From NCBI GenBank assembly GCA_022770625.1, contig JALEHK010000039.1, positions 1 to 64,000 on the forward strand: a stretch of 64,000 nucleotides of DNA, in the 5' to 3' direction. Shown here piece by piece: positions 41,241-49,926 of this stretch. Source of the stretch: Oscillospiraceae bacterium. Lineage in GTDB: Bacteria > Bacillota > Clostridia > Oscillospirales > Ruminococcaceae. The notes under the pieces are model-generated. The model had not been told where the DNA came from, searched no databases, and worked only from the letters and a program-made list of their open reading frames with translations. Numbering within the stretch: position 1 is the stretch's first letter; the number at the start of each line of letters is the position of its first letter. A program made the translations under genes and the position numbers.

Positions 41241-41898
41241 CGCCTTAACCGAAAATATTGTTTCCGCCGAAGCATAGCCCATCTTGTAATACTCAAAGCC
41301 GTTTAAGTAGACCTGATGAGCGATGGTGGTCGTCGAGTTCATCGGCCCGCCCTGCGTCAGGATGTATACCTGGCCGAATACCTCAAACGAATGGATGCAG
41401 GCCATGACAAAGATAAAGAAGGTCGTAGGTTTGAGCGAAGGAATGGTGATGCTGAAAAACTGCTGGACGGCCGTTTGCCCCGTCAATCGTCGCCGCTTCA
41501 TAAAGGTAGTCGGGAATGCCCTGAAGTCCGGAAAGGTATAAAACGGCATTGTATCCGAGCGACTGCCAGATCGCCATAATGGCAACGGAGATCATTGCCC
41601 ATCGCGTATCGGTCACCCATCCGATCGACGGAAGTCCGACCGCGTTCAGCATCCGGTTAAGGATACCCGCCTGCGCGTTGTAGAGATAGCTCCACGCCAT
41701 GGATACCGCTATCATCGAAAGGATATTCGGCAGGTAAAAAAGTGTCCGGAAAAATCCCCGTCCGCGAATCTTCCGATTCAGCAGAAGCGCCAGAAGCAGA
41801 GCCAGCACAATTGTCGGAAGGATCGTCAGCAGCGAATAGTATACGGTATTCCAGATGGATCTCAGAAAGGTCTGATCCCTAAAGATCGCGATGTAATA
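41241..41898 (-). pseudogene. Remnant of a MalF-type sugar ABC permease (truncated, frameshifted)
   Basis: Homology begins at about 41898 with YYIAIFRDQTFLRSIWNTVY inside the 3' end of the second sulfatase gene, so the start and first helix are lost. It continues through SLLTILPTIVLALLLALLL and GWVTDTRWAMISVAIMAIW to AATIDGAN, where the frame changes near 41475; it resumes as QQFFSITIPSLKPTTFF and QVYILTQGGPMNSTTTIAH. It ends at GYASAE, where the last helix should follow but the MalG remnant begins. Confidence 0.85.
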
Positions 41899-43511
41899 CC
41901 GTTTTCGTTCTTCAGCTGATACGCTTTCTGATAGACAAGAGAAATATCCGTTTCCTTTTCCAGAAACGCCTTCATCTCTGCCACTCTTCCGGGTGGAATG
42001 ATCCCTTTTACCCTGTTCCAGAGCATTTCGGCGCTGAATCGGGCGTCCGGCTTAAAGGGCACGATGTCGCAGGTATCCTGATACCACGAAAGCATCGCCG
42101 TCTGAAGCCGCGCAATCTCGGAAAAATATCTTCCGTCGAGCGCCTTGTTTCTCTCTTCAAGCGGATCTTCACGGAGATCGTAAAATTCCAGATTTCCGTG
42201 TGCGCGGTAAACGAGCTTATACCGGCCGTCGAAGATCATCGTCCCTTTGCAGTGTCCCGCGTCATCGGACATAGCCTTCTGGCGCGGCCAGTATTCGCCG
42301 TTTACATTCTCACCGTGTTTATGAGCGTCATGGTATTCATCGCAGTGCGTCTCCCCGGCATTTCTCCCGCCTTCGCAGAAAACATATTCCCGAAGCGCCG
42401 CGCTTCTATCGGCCAGTATCGGACGAAGCGAATGCCCGAAATGGGTGTGCTCGGGTGATACCCCTGCAAAATCCATCGCCGTTGCATAAAAATCGACCAG
42501 TTCCGCAAGGCTGTCCGAAACGCCCGGATCGATCGGAACGCCTTTCGGCGGCTTAATCAGCAGCGGAACGTTGACCAGATCATTGGAAAAGGCGTTCTGA
42601 TTCTTTTCCGGAAGATCATAGTCTCCGGTATAATCACCGTGATCGGAGAAAAAGAAGATGGCGGCGTTATCATACCGCCCGGACTCCTTTAAAGCCCGGA
42701 TGATCCTTCCGAACTGTTCGTCTACCTTCATGCACATTCCGAGATAGACCGCCCGCAGTTCGTTCCAGTCCTCTTCGGTATACTGCTCCAGACCGATCAT
42801 GTTTTTCCGGCAGAGGGTCTCGATATACGCCTTTTGCGCGTCCGGAAGATTTTTCGCCCGCGCGCGGAGCTTTTTCCGGTCGATCGCGGAAAAATACGGC
42901 TCTTCCACATGATACGGAGGATGCGGATACATCAGCCCTAAAAAAATGCACTGAGGCTCATCCTCCGGAGCGGCTTTGAGCTGAGCAGCAGCCGCATCGA
43001 CCGCTTCATCATCGGAAGAGTAATTTTTCCCGTTTTCGTCCCGTTTCATCTCTCCCTGATAAAAGGAGTAGAAATTTTTGCTGCCGCGCTCTCCGCGGGG
43101 ATTCGGATTCACGGTACCGGGAGCCGCCGGAACCGTTCCGCCGTAAAAAATCTCGCTGGCGTGCCGTTCGCAAAGCCCTTTGACCTGACCCGCGACCAGA
43201 TCGTTTCGGGCGTTCATCCAGACATAATAACCCGCGTCCTTCAGTTCGCTGAAGATACTGCTCTCGCCCTCCTCAAGGAGATAGGCCATCGTCCGGTGTC
43301 CGCGGACATGGGGATAAAGCCCGGTTGCAAAGCTGCACCGGCTCGGAACGCAGACGGGATTCTGGCAGAATGCGTTCCGGAAAGAAACCGCCTCTGAAGC
43401 GGCAAAAGCATCAAGGTTTGGGGTTATGGACGCCGGATTGCCCAGATGGGCAAGCGCGTCCGCGCGCATCTGATCGGGGTTGAAGATAATAATATCGGGG
43501 CGCCGGTTCAT
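41862..43511 (-). CDS. Second sulfatase (Cys-type), 3' end altered by deletion
   Basis: A 549-residue sulfatase. MNRRPDIIIFNPDQMRADAL has the metal-binding Asp, NPVCVPSRCSFATGLYPH contains the C-x-P-S-R formylglycine motif, and AAIFFFSDHGDYTGDYDLPE the later metal ligands. The final residues (from about KNENGITSRSLGIRPF) lie over the start of the permease remnant and are probably not original, so the C-terminus may be truncated or replaced; the catalytic domain is complete. AAAGGAG is 7 bases before the ATG at 43511. It heads the transcript sulfatase-malF'-malG'-sulfatase. Confidence 0.88.
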   Translation of the reverse strand: MNRRPDIIIFNPDQMRADALAHLGNPASITPNLDAFAASEAVSFRNAFCQNPVCVPSRCSFATGLYPHVRGHRTMAYLLEEGESSIFSELKDAGYYVWMNARNDLVAGQVKGLCERHASEIFYGGTVPAAPGTVNPNPRGERGSKNFYSFYQGEMKRDENGKNYSSDDEAVDAAAAQLKAAPEDEPQCIFLGLMYPHPPYHVEEPYFSAIDRKKLRARAKNLPDAQKAYIETLCRKNMIGLEQYTEEDWNELRAVYLGMCMKVDEQFGRIIRALKESGRYDNAAIFFFSDHGDYTGDYDLPEKNQNAFSNDLVNVPLLIKPPKGVPIDPGVSDSLAELVDFYATAMDFAGVSPEHTHFGHSLRPILADRSAALREYVFCEGGRNAGETHCDEYHDAHKHGENVNGEYWPRQKAMSDDAGHCKGTMIFDGRYKLVYRAHGNLEFYDLREDPLEERNKALDGRYFSEIARLQTAMLSWYQDTCDIVPFKPDARFSAEMLWNRVKGIIPPGRVAEMKAFLEKETDISLVYQKAYQLKNENGITSRSLGIRPF

Positions 43512-43548
43512 AAAAAGACTCCTTTCAGTCAAGAATGACGTTGGAAAC

Positions 43549-43577
43549 AGTATAGCATTTTCTGCACATATTTTCAA
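43549..43577 (-). promoter_or_regulatory. Promoter of the sulfatase transcript
   Basis: Minus strand TTGAAA (43577-43572), 17-base spacer, TATACT (43554-43549) with TG one base upstream of the -10. Confidence 0.82.
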
Positions 43578-43621
43578 TGAGTCCAGTCATAAATTTAAGG
43601 CATCATGATTATAACCGCCAT

Positions 43622-43665
43622 AAAAACGAAGCCTGCCGCTTCCCTTTTCAGAAAGCGGCAGGCTT
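43622..43665 (-). terminator. Intrinsic terminator of lysA
   Basis: Arms AAGCCTGCCGCTT (43629-43641) and AAGCGGCAGGCTT (43653-43665) pair perfectly. On the minus strand CG and then a T-run follow; the other strand also ends in T. Confidence 0.88.
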
Positions 43666-43714
43666 TTTATTATGCAAGATCAGTGGAAGCGGCTCTTATG
43701 CCTGCTCCCGGATT

Positions 43715-45007
43715 TTAAACGTCGTTTCTGCAAACGTCCTCATAGGTCTGTCCTTTGACGATTACGCGGTCGGCGCCGTCCTTGACCATAACGACCGGAG
43801 GGATCGGATTGCGGTTATAGCAGGAAGCCATCGAATAGTTATACGCGCCGGTGGAAAGCACCGCCATGATATCGCCCGCCTTCGTTTCGGGAAGCGGAAC
43901 GTTCTCGCCCAGCAGATCTCCCGATTCACAGCACTTGCCCGCGACCGTTACCGTCGTATCTGCCGGAGCGTCCGCCCGGTTGGCGAGGAGAAAATCGTAC
44001 TTGGACTGGTAGAGGATATAGCGGGGGTTATCGCCCATGCCGCCGTCAACCGAAACATAGGTGCGCACATTCGGGATATGCTTCACTGCACCGACCGTAT
44101 AAAGAGTCGTGCCTGCTTCGCCGACAATGCTTCTTCCCGGCTCCATCAGAATAAACGGAACCTTTACGCCATGCTTTTCTGCTTTGGCGTGGATCGCCGC
44201 AGAAACCGCCTCCATATACTCCGCATACGGAACCGGATCGTCCTCAGAGGTATAGCGGATACCGTAACCGCCGCCGAGATCCAGTTCGTCGATTTCATAG
44301 CCGGTCTCCTCTTTGATGGAAGCGATAAAGTCCATCATGACCTCGCCCGCTTTTACGAAAGGAGTGACCTCATGGATCTGGGAACCGATATGGCAGTCTA
44401 CGCCGCACAGACGGACAGAGGGCGTTTCGATTGCCTTTTTGACCGCCGCCATGGCTTCTCCGGTCTCCAGCGCAAATCCGAACTTGGAATCGATCTGGCC
44501 GGTCATGATGAAGTTATGGGTATGAGCGTCGATGCCGGGTTTGACACGAAGCTGTACGTTTGCAATAACATTCAGCTCATCCGCGAAATGGCTGATCCGA
44601 TCCAGTTCCTCCATGTTGTCCACAACGATCCGTCCGACGTGGTTCTCAAGCGCCATCCGGATCTCTTTATCCGACTTGTTGTTGCCGTGGAAGCAGACCT
44701 TTTCCATCGGGAAGCCGACCGAAAGAGCGGTAAACATCTCGCCGCCCGAAACAACGTCTGCGCCCAGTCCCTCTTCATCGGCGATCCGGTACATCTCCTT
44801 GCAGCAGAAAGCCTTGGATGCAAAGCAGATCCGGCCGTTTCCACCGTAGAACTTCTCGATCGACGAGCGATAGGCGCGCATGGCTCCGCGGATCTTGTCC
44901 TCTTCCATAACGTAGAGCGGCGTACCGTACTTTTCGGCGAGAACGGTCGCATCGACTCCGCCGAGGACGAGATGACCTGCTTCATTTACGGTGATGTTTC
45001 TTTCCAT
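43715..45007 (-). CDS. lysA: Diaminopimelate decarboxylase
   Basis: A 430-residue PLP enzyme (fold III) converting meso-DAP to lysine. The PLP lysine is in CFASKAFCCKEMYRIA, followed by GADVVSGGEMFTAL, FHGNNKSDKEIRMAL, the HIGSQIHE motif, ELDLGGGYGIRY and MEPGRSIVGEAGTTLY. The C-terminal active-site stretch CCESGDLLGENVPLP is present. The ATG at 45007 follows AAAGGAAAGGG by 8 bases and is preferred to a TTG two codons earlier. It lies 53 bases downstream of engB. Confidence 0.96.
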   Translation of the reverse strand: MERNITVNEAGHLVLGGVDATVLAEKYGTPLYVMEEDKIRGAMRAYRSSIEKFYGGNGRICFASKAFCCKEMYRIADEEGLGADVVSGGEMFTALSVGFPMEKVCFHGNNKSDKEIRMALENHVGRIVVDNMEELDRISHFADELNVIANVQLRVKPGIDAHTHNFIMTGQIDSKFGFALETGEAMAAVKKAIETPSVRLCGVDCHIGSQIHEVTPFVKAGEVMMDFIASIKEETGYEIDELDLGGGYGIRYTSEDDPVPYAEYMEAVSAAIHAKAEKHGVKVPFILMEPGRSIVGEAGTTLYTVGAVKHIPNVRTYVSVDGGMGDNPRYILYQSKYDFLLANRADAPADTTVTVAGKCCESGDLLGENVPLPETKAGDIMAVLSTGAYNYSMASCYNRNPIPPVVMVKDGADRVIVKGQTYEDVCRNDV

Positions 45008-45060
45008 TTTCAAATCCCTTTCCTTTTCTGTTTATTTATGTGAAAAAACGACACACATCT

Positions 45061-45801
45061 TTACGGTTCATCAAAGCCGATATACTCGACCTGAACCTCT
45101 TCCATTTCTTCTGCGGAAGATTCGGGAAGAATCTCAGATGCCTCTTCTTCATTCTCTTCAGAATCTTCCTGTCCTGGCTGCTCCGGCAAAAGTTCGGGAT
45201 GATCCCGACAGAAATCGACCAGCTGCTCCAAAAGTGCCCGAAGGGTATCGACCCCTTCCCCGGTCTTTGCCGAAAACGGGATCAGCGCGACATCTTCGGG
45301 AAGTTCGGGAATTTCATCCCGGATCAGGCTCAGACGTTTTTCCCGCTCGGTCTTATTCAGTTTATCGACCTTAGTGAGCGCGATCACAAACGGGATTTCC
45401 ATCTCGACAAGGAAATGGATCATATCGAGATCCAGCGCAGAAGCCGGATGACGGATATCGATCAGCTGAACGACCATTCCGAGAAAGCGCTCGTCTTCCT
45501 TCAGATAGCCTTCGATCAGACCTGCCCAGCGTTCTTTCTCGCTGTGGCCGACCTTCGCATAGCCGTAGCCGGGAAGGTCAACGACATGGAGCTGTCCGTC
45601 AAGGTTATAAAAGTTGATCGTCACCGTCTTGCCCGGCTCGGAACTGACGCGCGCCAGTGCCTTTCTCCCCAACAGACGGTTGATCAGAGAGGATTTTCCG
45701 ACATTGGAACGGCCGGAAAATGCGACCTCAGGGAGTCTTGAGAGCGGGATCTGCTGATGCAGACCATATGCCGCCTCAAACTCGACGTTATGATAATTCA
45801 T
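45061..45801 (-). CDS. engB: Ribosome biogenesis GTPase EngB (YsxC) with acidic tail
   Basis: A 246-residue GTPase needed for 50S assembly. G1 is SGRSNVGKSSLINRLLG, G2 the SSEPGKTVTINFY switch, G3 VVDLPGYGYAKV, G4 LTKVDKLNK and G5 FSAKTGEGV. Family members are about 195-205 residues; here a Glu/Ser-rich extension of about 45 residues follows position 200 and ends VEYIGFDEP. The tail might bind a basic partner such as ribosomal protein or rRNA surface (inference). It lies 36 bases downstream of lon, the usual lon-engB pair. Confidence 0.95.
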   Translation of the reverse strand: MNYHNVEFEAAYGLHQQIPLSRLPEVAFSGRSNVGKSSLINRLLGRKALARVSSEPGKTVTINFYNLDGQLHVVDLPGYGYAKVGHSEKERWAGLIEGYLKEDERFLGMVVQLIDIRHPASALDLDMIHFLVEMEIPFVIALTKVDKLNKTEREKRLSLIRDEIPELPEDVALIPFSAKTGEGVDTLRALLEQLVDFCRDHPELLPEQPGQEDSEENEEEASEILPESSAEEMEEVQVEYIGFDEP

Positions 45802-45837
45802 GGACTTTCCTTTCTCTGGCAGCGGAATAAACGCCGC

Positions 45838-48276
45838 TTATGCCCGGATCGTTCCGCCGCCGACCGAAGACGGGATCGTCGCACCACTTCCGATCTCCGG
45901 TTCGGGGAGGGAAGGTTTATGCGGAACGGAAACACTCTTTTTCGGAATCAGTACCCGGTCAAGGATCTCTTCCACCCGTTTGACCGGAACGAACTCGATG
46001 TGCTCCTTTACGACCGCATCGATCTCTTCAAGGTCTTTCTGGTTGTCCCAAGGGATAAAGACGGTCTTTAAGCCCCGGCGGTAGGCGGCCATCGACTTTT
46101 CACGCAGTCCTCCGATCGGCAAGACCCGGCCGTGAAGGGTGATCTCGCCGGTCATCGCGACATCCGCCCGAACGGGAGTGCCCGAAAGTGCCGATACAAG
46201 GCAGGTGGTCATCGTGACACCGGCCGACGGGCCGTCTTTCGGAACGGCCCCTTCGGGCGCGTGGATATGGATATCATTCTTCTTGTAGAAATCAGGATCG
46301 ATCCCGTATTTTTCGGCAAAACTCCGAACAAGGCTGACCGCGATCTGTGCCGACTCAGTCATGACGTTTCCGAGAGAACCGGTCGTCTGGATCTTCCCGC
46401 TTCCGGGGAGAACAATCGCTTCCAGCTCCATCGTCTCGCCGCCGACCGACGTCCACGCGAGTCCGTTGACAACGCCGATCTGCGGATTCTTTTCCATCGC
46501 CGAATCGGTAAACCGTTCAACACCGAGCATCTGATGCAGAACCTTCGGGGTGATCGAGACTGACTCTGCCTCTCCCGAAACGATCTTTGCCGCCGTCTTT
46601 CGGCAGAGAGAAGCGATCTCACGTTCCAGCTGACGGACGCCCGATTCGCGGGTGTACCCATCGATCAGCGCATACAGTCCCGCCTTGGTCAGCTTCATCT
46701 GCGACGCGGTCAGACCGTGCTTTTGGATCTGCTTGGGGAGAAGATGCTTTTTGGCAATATGCCACTTTTCCTCGCGGGTATAGCTGCTCATCTCGATCAG
46801 TTCCATACGGTCGAGAAGCGGCTGAGGAATTTCGGAGACGTTATTGGCAGTCGTGATAAAGAGGACATCCGAAAGGTCGAACGGAACTTCTAGATAATGG
46901 TCGCGGAAGTTCGCATTCTGCTCCGGATCGAGAACTTCGAGCATCGCCGACGAAGGATCTCCCTTATAATCGGCGCTCATCTTATCGATCTCGTCCAGAA
47001 GGATCAGCGGGTTGCGGCTTCCGGCCTGACGGATGGCGTCAATGATCCGTCCTGGCATCGAACCCAAGTAGGTTTTTCTGTGGCCGCGGATTTCCGCCTC
47101 ATCCCGCACGCCGCCCAGCGAGATCCGAACGTACTTGCGGCCGAGTGCTTCGGCGACCGAACGGGCGATCGAAGTCTTACCGACGCCGGGAGGGCCTGCA
47201 AGGCAAAGGATCTGCCCACGGATCTCCGGGGCAAGCTGACGGACGGCGATCGTTTCAAGGATACGCTTCTTGACCTTTTCCATTCCGTAATGGTCGCGGT
47301 CAAGGATCTTTGCGGCGTGCGCCACATCATTGTGATCCTCAGTCGCTTCGTCCCAAGGAAGTTCAGTGACCGTTTCCAGATAGGTACGGATCACCTGACC
47401 TTCCTGGGACTGAGGCGGCGTACGGTACAGCCGATCGCATTCCCGAAGGAGCTTTTCCTTCGCGGAATCAGAGAGGTGCTGAATCTTCTGAATCTTTTCG
47501 GAAAATTCAGCCGAATCTTCCATCGGGTTATCCCCTTCGCCCAGTTCGTCCGAGATGACCCGGAGCTGTTCACGCAGGAAATAATCTCTCTGGTTTTTAT
47601 CCATCGAATCCTTGACCTGATCGTAAATATCCCGCTCCCAGCCCATGACCGAGACTTCCCGGTCAATGATGCCGACCAGCATTCCGACTCGGGTCGCAAG
47701 ATCCGGCTCTTCCAGAAGCGCCTGCTTGTCCTCGACCTGTAAAAAGAGGTTCTGGACAAGCTTGTCGTAAAGCCCCTTGATCGTCTTTTGACTGATGATC
47801 GAAGCGATCAAGTCGCCCGGCATCTTGGGTACCATGTCGGCGTAATCGTCAAAGCAGTGGAGCAACGCCCGCATCATGCCTTCCTTTTTCTCATCCGACA
47901 CATCCAGCTCGTCGTTATCATAAAGGCGGCGGACTTCAGCGGTATAGTATTCTCCGTCCATGGTATAATGAATGGCTTCCGCCTTATAAAGTCCTTCGAC
48001 CATCACGCGAACCGAATCCTTACCGGAATTCAGAAGCTGAACGATCCTCGCGACAACGCCGACTGTGTAAAGATCGTCCTCCTTCGGTGTTTCTACCGTA
48101 AAATCCTTCTGTGCGGCAAGAAAGATCTGCCGGTCGCCCTCCATCGCCTGACGGATGGCCTTGATCGACTGTTCTCTTCCGACATCAAAATGGAGCGTCA
48201 TACCCGGAAACATGACGATTCCGCGCATGGCAAGCGCCGGGAGGACCTTCATCTGTTCTCTTCCTTCGTTTTCCAT
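45838..48276 (-). CDS. lon: ATP-dependent protease La (Lon)
   Basis: An 812-residue cytosolic protease for damaged and regulatory proteins. It has the N-terminal substrate-binding domain (LPALAMRGIVMFPGMTLHFDV), an AAA+ module with Walker A AGPPGVGKTSIARSVAEALG and Walker B NPLILLDEIDKMS, and a C-terminal protease domain with the Ser-Lys dyad (GAVPKDGPSAGVTMTTCL; later Lys in LPIGGLREKSMAAYRRG). Length is normal. AGAAGGG lies before the ATG at 48276. The promoter is at 48405-48433. No CIRCE or CtsR box was found. Confidence 0.97.
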   Translation of the reverse strand: MENEGREQMKVLPALAMRGIVMFPGMTLHFDVGREQSIKAIRQAMEGDRQIFLAAQKDFTVETPKEDDLYTVGVVARIVQLLNSGKDSVRVMVEGLYKAEAIHYTMDGEYYTAEVRRLYDNDELDVSDEKKEGMMRALLHCFDDYADMVPKMPGDLIASIISQKTIKGLYDKLVQNLFLQVEDKQALLEEPDLATRVGMLVGIIDREVSVMGWERDIYDQVKDSMDKNQRDYFLREQLRVISDELGEGDNPMEDSAEFSEKIQKIQHLSDSAKEKLLRECDRLYRTPPQSQEGQVIRTYLETVTELPWDEATEDHNDVAHAAKILDRDHYGMEKVKKRILETIAVRQLAPEIRGQILCLAGPPGVGKTSIARSVAEALGRKYVRISLGGVRDEAEIRGHRKTYLGSMPGRIIDAIRQAGSRNPLILLDEIDKMSADYKGDPSSAMLEVLDPEQNANFRDHYLEVPFDLSDVLFITTANNVSEIPQPLLDRMELIEMSSYTREEKWHIAKKHLLPKQIQKHGLTASQMKLTKAGLYALIDGYTRESGVRQLEREIASLCRKTAAKIVSGEAESVSITPKVLHQMLGVERFTDSAMEKNPQIGVVNGLAWTSVGGETMELEAIVLPGSGKIQTTGSLGNVMTESAQIAVSLVRSFAEKYGIDPDFYKKNDIHIHAPEGAVPKDGPSAGVTMTTCLVSALSGTPVRADVAMTGEITLHGRVLPIGGLREKSMAAYRRGLKTVFIPWDNQKDLEEIDAVVKEHIEFVPVKRVEEILDRVLIPKKSVSVPHKPSLPEPEIGSGATIPSSVGGGTIRA

Positions 48277-48404
48277 AAAATATCCCTTCTGTTCTATCTC
48301 TAAGAAGGAGCGGCTGGCTGCCGTTCCATAAACGATTTTGTACGTTTGAAACGCCTTTCTGTCGTTTCCTCTCGGATAACGACGGATAAAGCTATTCAGT
48401 GTCT

Positions 48405-48433
48405 ATTATACATGATTGCTATAAAAAAAGCAA
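48405..48433 (-). promoter_or_regulatory. Promoter of lon
   Basis: Minus strand TTGCTT (48433-48428), 17-base spacer, perfect TATAAT (48410-48405). Confidence 0.82.
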
Positions 48434-48714
48434 CTGTCATAAATTGCCGGTATTCGGGAAATTTAGCAGTCTCCTTCTCCGTTTGCAAAATATAGCCGTA
48501 GAAAAAAGCAGTCTAAAGTCTCCGCAATCCTTTTTCATACATATTTCATAGGCTTTATGCCGCTTTTCTGTACGGTGACAAACCGCTGTTCCTCCGCATA
48601 GAATAAGGATACAGCGCGTGTACCGACCGAAAGTGCCACACGAAAGGAGCCGGGTGCAGAATTTCTGCCGCGAAAAGCCCATCTCATTCCTGCAAAAGGC
48701 GCTTTCGTTCATAT

Positions 48715-48757
48715 AAAAAGATCAAACCGGCAGGCATCTCTATCTGCTGGTTTGATC
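48715..48757 (-). terminator. Second intrinsic terminator of the hydrogenase minus arm
   Basis: On the minus strand GATCAAACCAGCAG pairs with CTGCCGGTTTGATC (48757-48744 and 48733-48720) with one mismatch, followed by TTTTT (48719-48715). Confidence 0.85.
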
Positions 48758-48763
48758 TCTGAA

Positions 48764-48810
48764 AAAAAGAAGCGGTGAAAAAATCCATCTTTCGGAATGT
48801 TTTCACCGTT
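48764..48810 (-). terminator. First intrinsic terminator of the hydrogenase minus arm
   Basis: On the minus strand CGGTGAAAA pairs with TTTTCACCG around a 17-base loop, with CTTC and eight T after it. It starts about 20 bases after the PHP gene stop and is followed by a second terminator. Confidence 0.78.
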
Positions 48811-48830
48811 TTTACTTTTTCTTTTCACTT

Positions 48831-49571
48831 TTACTCAGCCAGTGCATCGATCACAGCTCTGGCTGTCCGCTCTTTCAGTTCAAGCATTCCGGCCTGATGA
48901 CCGGAAAAAATATCGAGCGAATGAGCGTCCGAGTCGGAAATGATCCGATACCCTTTTTCCGGCGGACGATAGCCTTTTTTTATCCCGGCCGGACTGATCT
49001 CAACGGTACGCACCTCTAATTCCGGCGGGATCATACCGAGACTGGAAATGACCGAATAAGCGTTTTTATCGATATGAGCCGGGATCGGAAGCCCGCCGTA
49101 ACTCCGGACAAGCGAAAAAACTTCTCCGATCGAGAGACGGGTCGCGTTGATAAGCAGTTTTTCCAGCTCGCCGACAGGATGATCTTCCGCATCCATGATG
49201 ATCTGGCGTCCGAAAATATCGGGACGGTTTTTGACCGGCGGAAGCGCATCATAGAGGATATCGCTGACCGCGAGAGCCGACGGAAGATCCGGAAAAAGCG
49301 AAAGAATATGCGCTTCCTCGGCCGTTGTGATCTCAATCGCGGGAACCAAAAGGATTCCTGCCTGCTCCGCAAGTTCCGCGATAGCCGGAAGCTGACGAGC
49401 GGTATTATGATCGGCGACCGCCAATAGCTGAAGTTCCAGAATCTGCGCCATCCCGACAATATTATTCGGAGTCATTTCTTCTTCTCCGCAGGGAGACAGG
49501 CAGGAATGAATGTGCAGATCATAAGAAACGGTCACAAATTCGGAAACCGGAACCGTTCCGGACGCTAACAC
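48831..49571 (-). CDS. PHP-domain phosphoesterase
   Basis: A 246-residue metal-dependent phosphoesterase of the polymerase-and-histidinol-phosphatase superfamily. The ligand motifs are YDLHIHSCLSPCGEEEM, LLAVADHNTARQLPA, PAIEITTAEEAHIL and, further on, GLPIPAHIDKNAYS and IISDSDAHSLDI. Its substrate is unknown. GTG at 49571 overlaps the stop of the preceding DRTGG gene by 7 bases and has AAAGGAG 8 bases upstream. PHP genes of this type recur next to hydrogenase-like Fe-S genes in Clostridia, suggesting a nucleotide or signalling role (inference). Confidence 0.88.
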   Translation of the reverse strand: MLASGTVPVSEFVTVSYDLHIHSCLSPCGEEEMTPNNIVGMAQILELQLLAVADHNTARQLPAIAELAEQAGILLVPAIEITTAEEAHILSLFPDLPSALAVSDILYDALPPVKNRPDIFGRQIIMDAEDHPVGELEKLLINATRLSIGEVFSLVRSYGGLPIPAHIDKNAYSVISSLGMIPPELEVRTVEISPAGIKKGYRPPEKGYRIISDSDAHSLDIFSGHQAGMLELKERTARAVIDALAE

Positions 49572-49903
49572 AGCCCCAGCTCCTTTCCGAGTTTCACGGC
49601 GATCGAAAAAGAGGTCTCTTTCGTTTCAAGGACGCAGACCTCCTGTTCTCTCGCTTTCAGGAGCGACGGCTTATCAAAATGCATTCCCTCACAGAGGATG
49701 ATGCAGGAAACATCCGCCAAAACGGCAACGGCGATCGTATTGATGTTGGCCATGACGGTAATAAAGGCGTTATCCTCCTGCGCCCGTCCCATGACCATAC
49801 TGAGCAGATCCCCGCAGTATCCGCCGTTGATCTTCCGGGTATCGCCGTTTCCCAAAACAGCGACTTCAATATCATATTTAGCTGCAAATTCGATCGGTGT
49901 CAC
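49565..49903 (-). CDS. DRTGG-domain protein, single-domain form
   Basis: A 112-residue protein made of one DRTGG-like domain. It opens MTPIEFAAKYDIEVAVLGNG, with the ligand-like GGYCGDLLSMVMGRAQEDNA and ITVMANINTIAVAVLADVSC in the middle. DRTGG domains are thought to bind small ligands and to regulate partner domains; the actual ligand is unknown. GTG start at 49903, 8 bases after AAGGAGG. It lies between the hydrogenase-like gene and the PHP gene with short spacing. Confidence 0.82.
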   Translation of the reverse strand: MTPIEFAAKYDIEVAVLGNGDTRKINGGYCGDLLSMVMGRAQEDNAFITVMANINTIAVAVLADVSCIILCEGMHFDKPSLLKAREQEVCVLETKETSFSIAVKLGKELGLC

Positions 49904-49926
49904 AAAGGACGCCTCCTTTTTATACC

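Larger units (their letters stand above)
48277..48830. other. 554-base gap upstream of lon
   Basis: The gap holds the lon promoter and a leader of about 125 bases, then 48434-48714 where nothing is recognised, then two terminators of the hydrogenase minus arm (48715-48810). A 91-codon minus-strand frame at 48437-48712 has no ribosome binding site or family resemblance and is not called. Confidence 0.5.

Noticed and set aside
48437..48712. 91-codon Cys/Arg-rich frame upstream of lon
   Set aside because: No ribosome binding site, no family resemblance, and composition unlike neighbouring genes.
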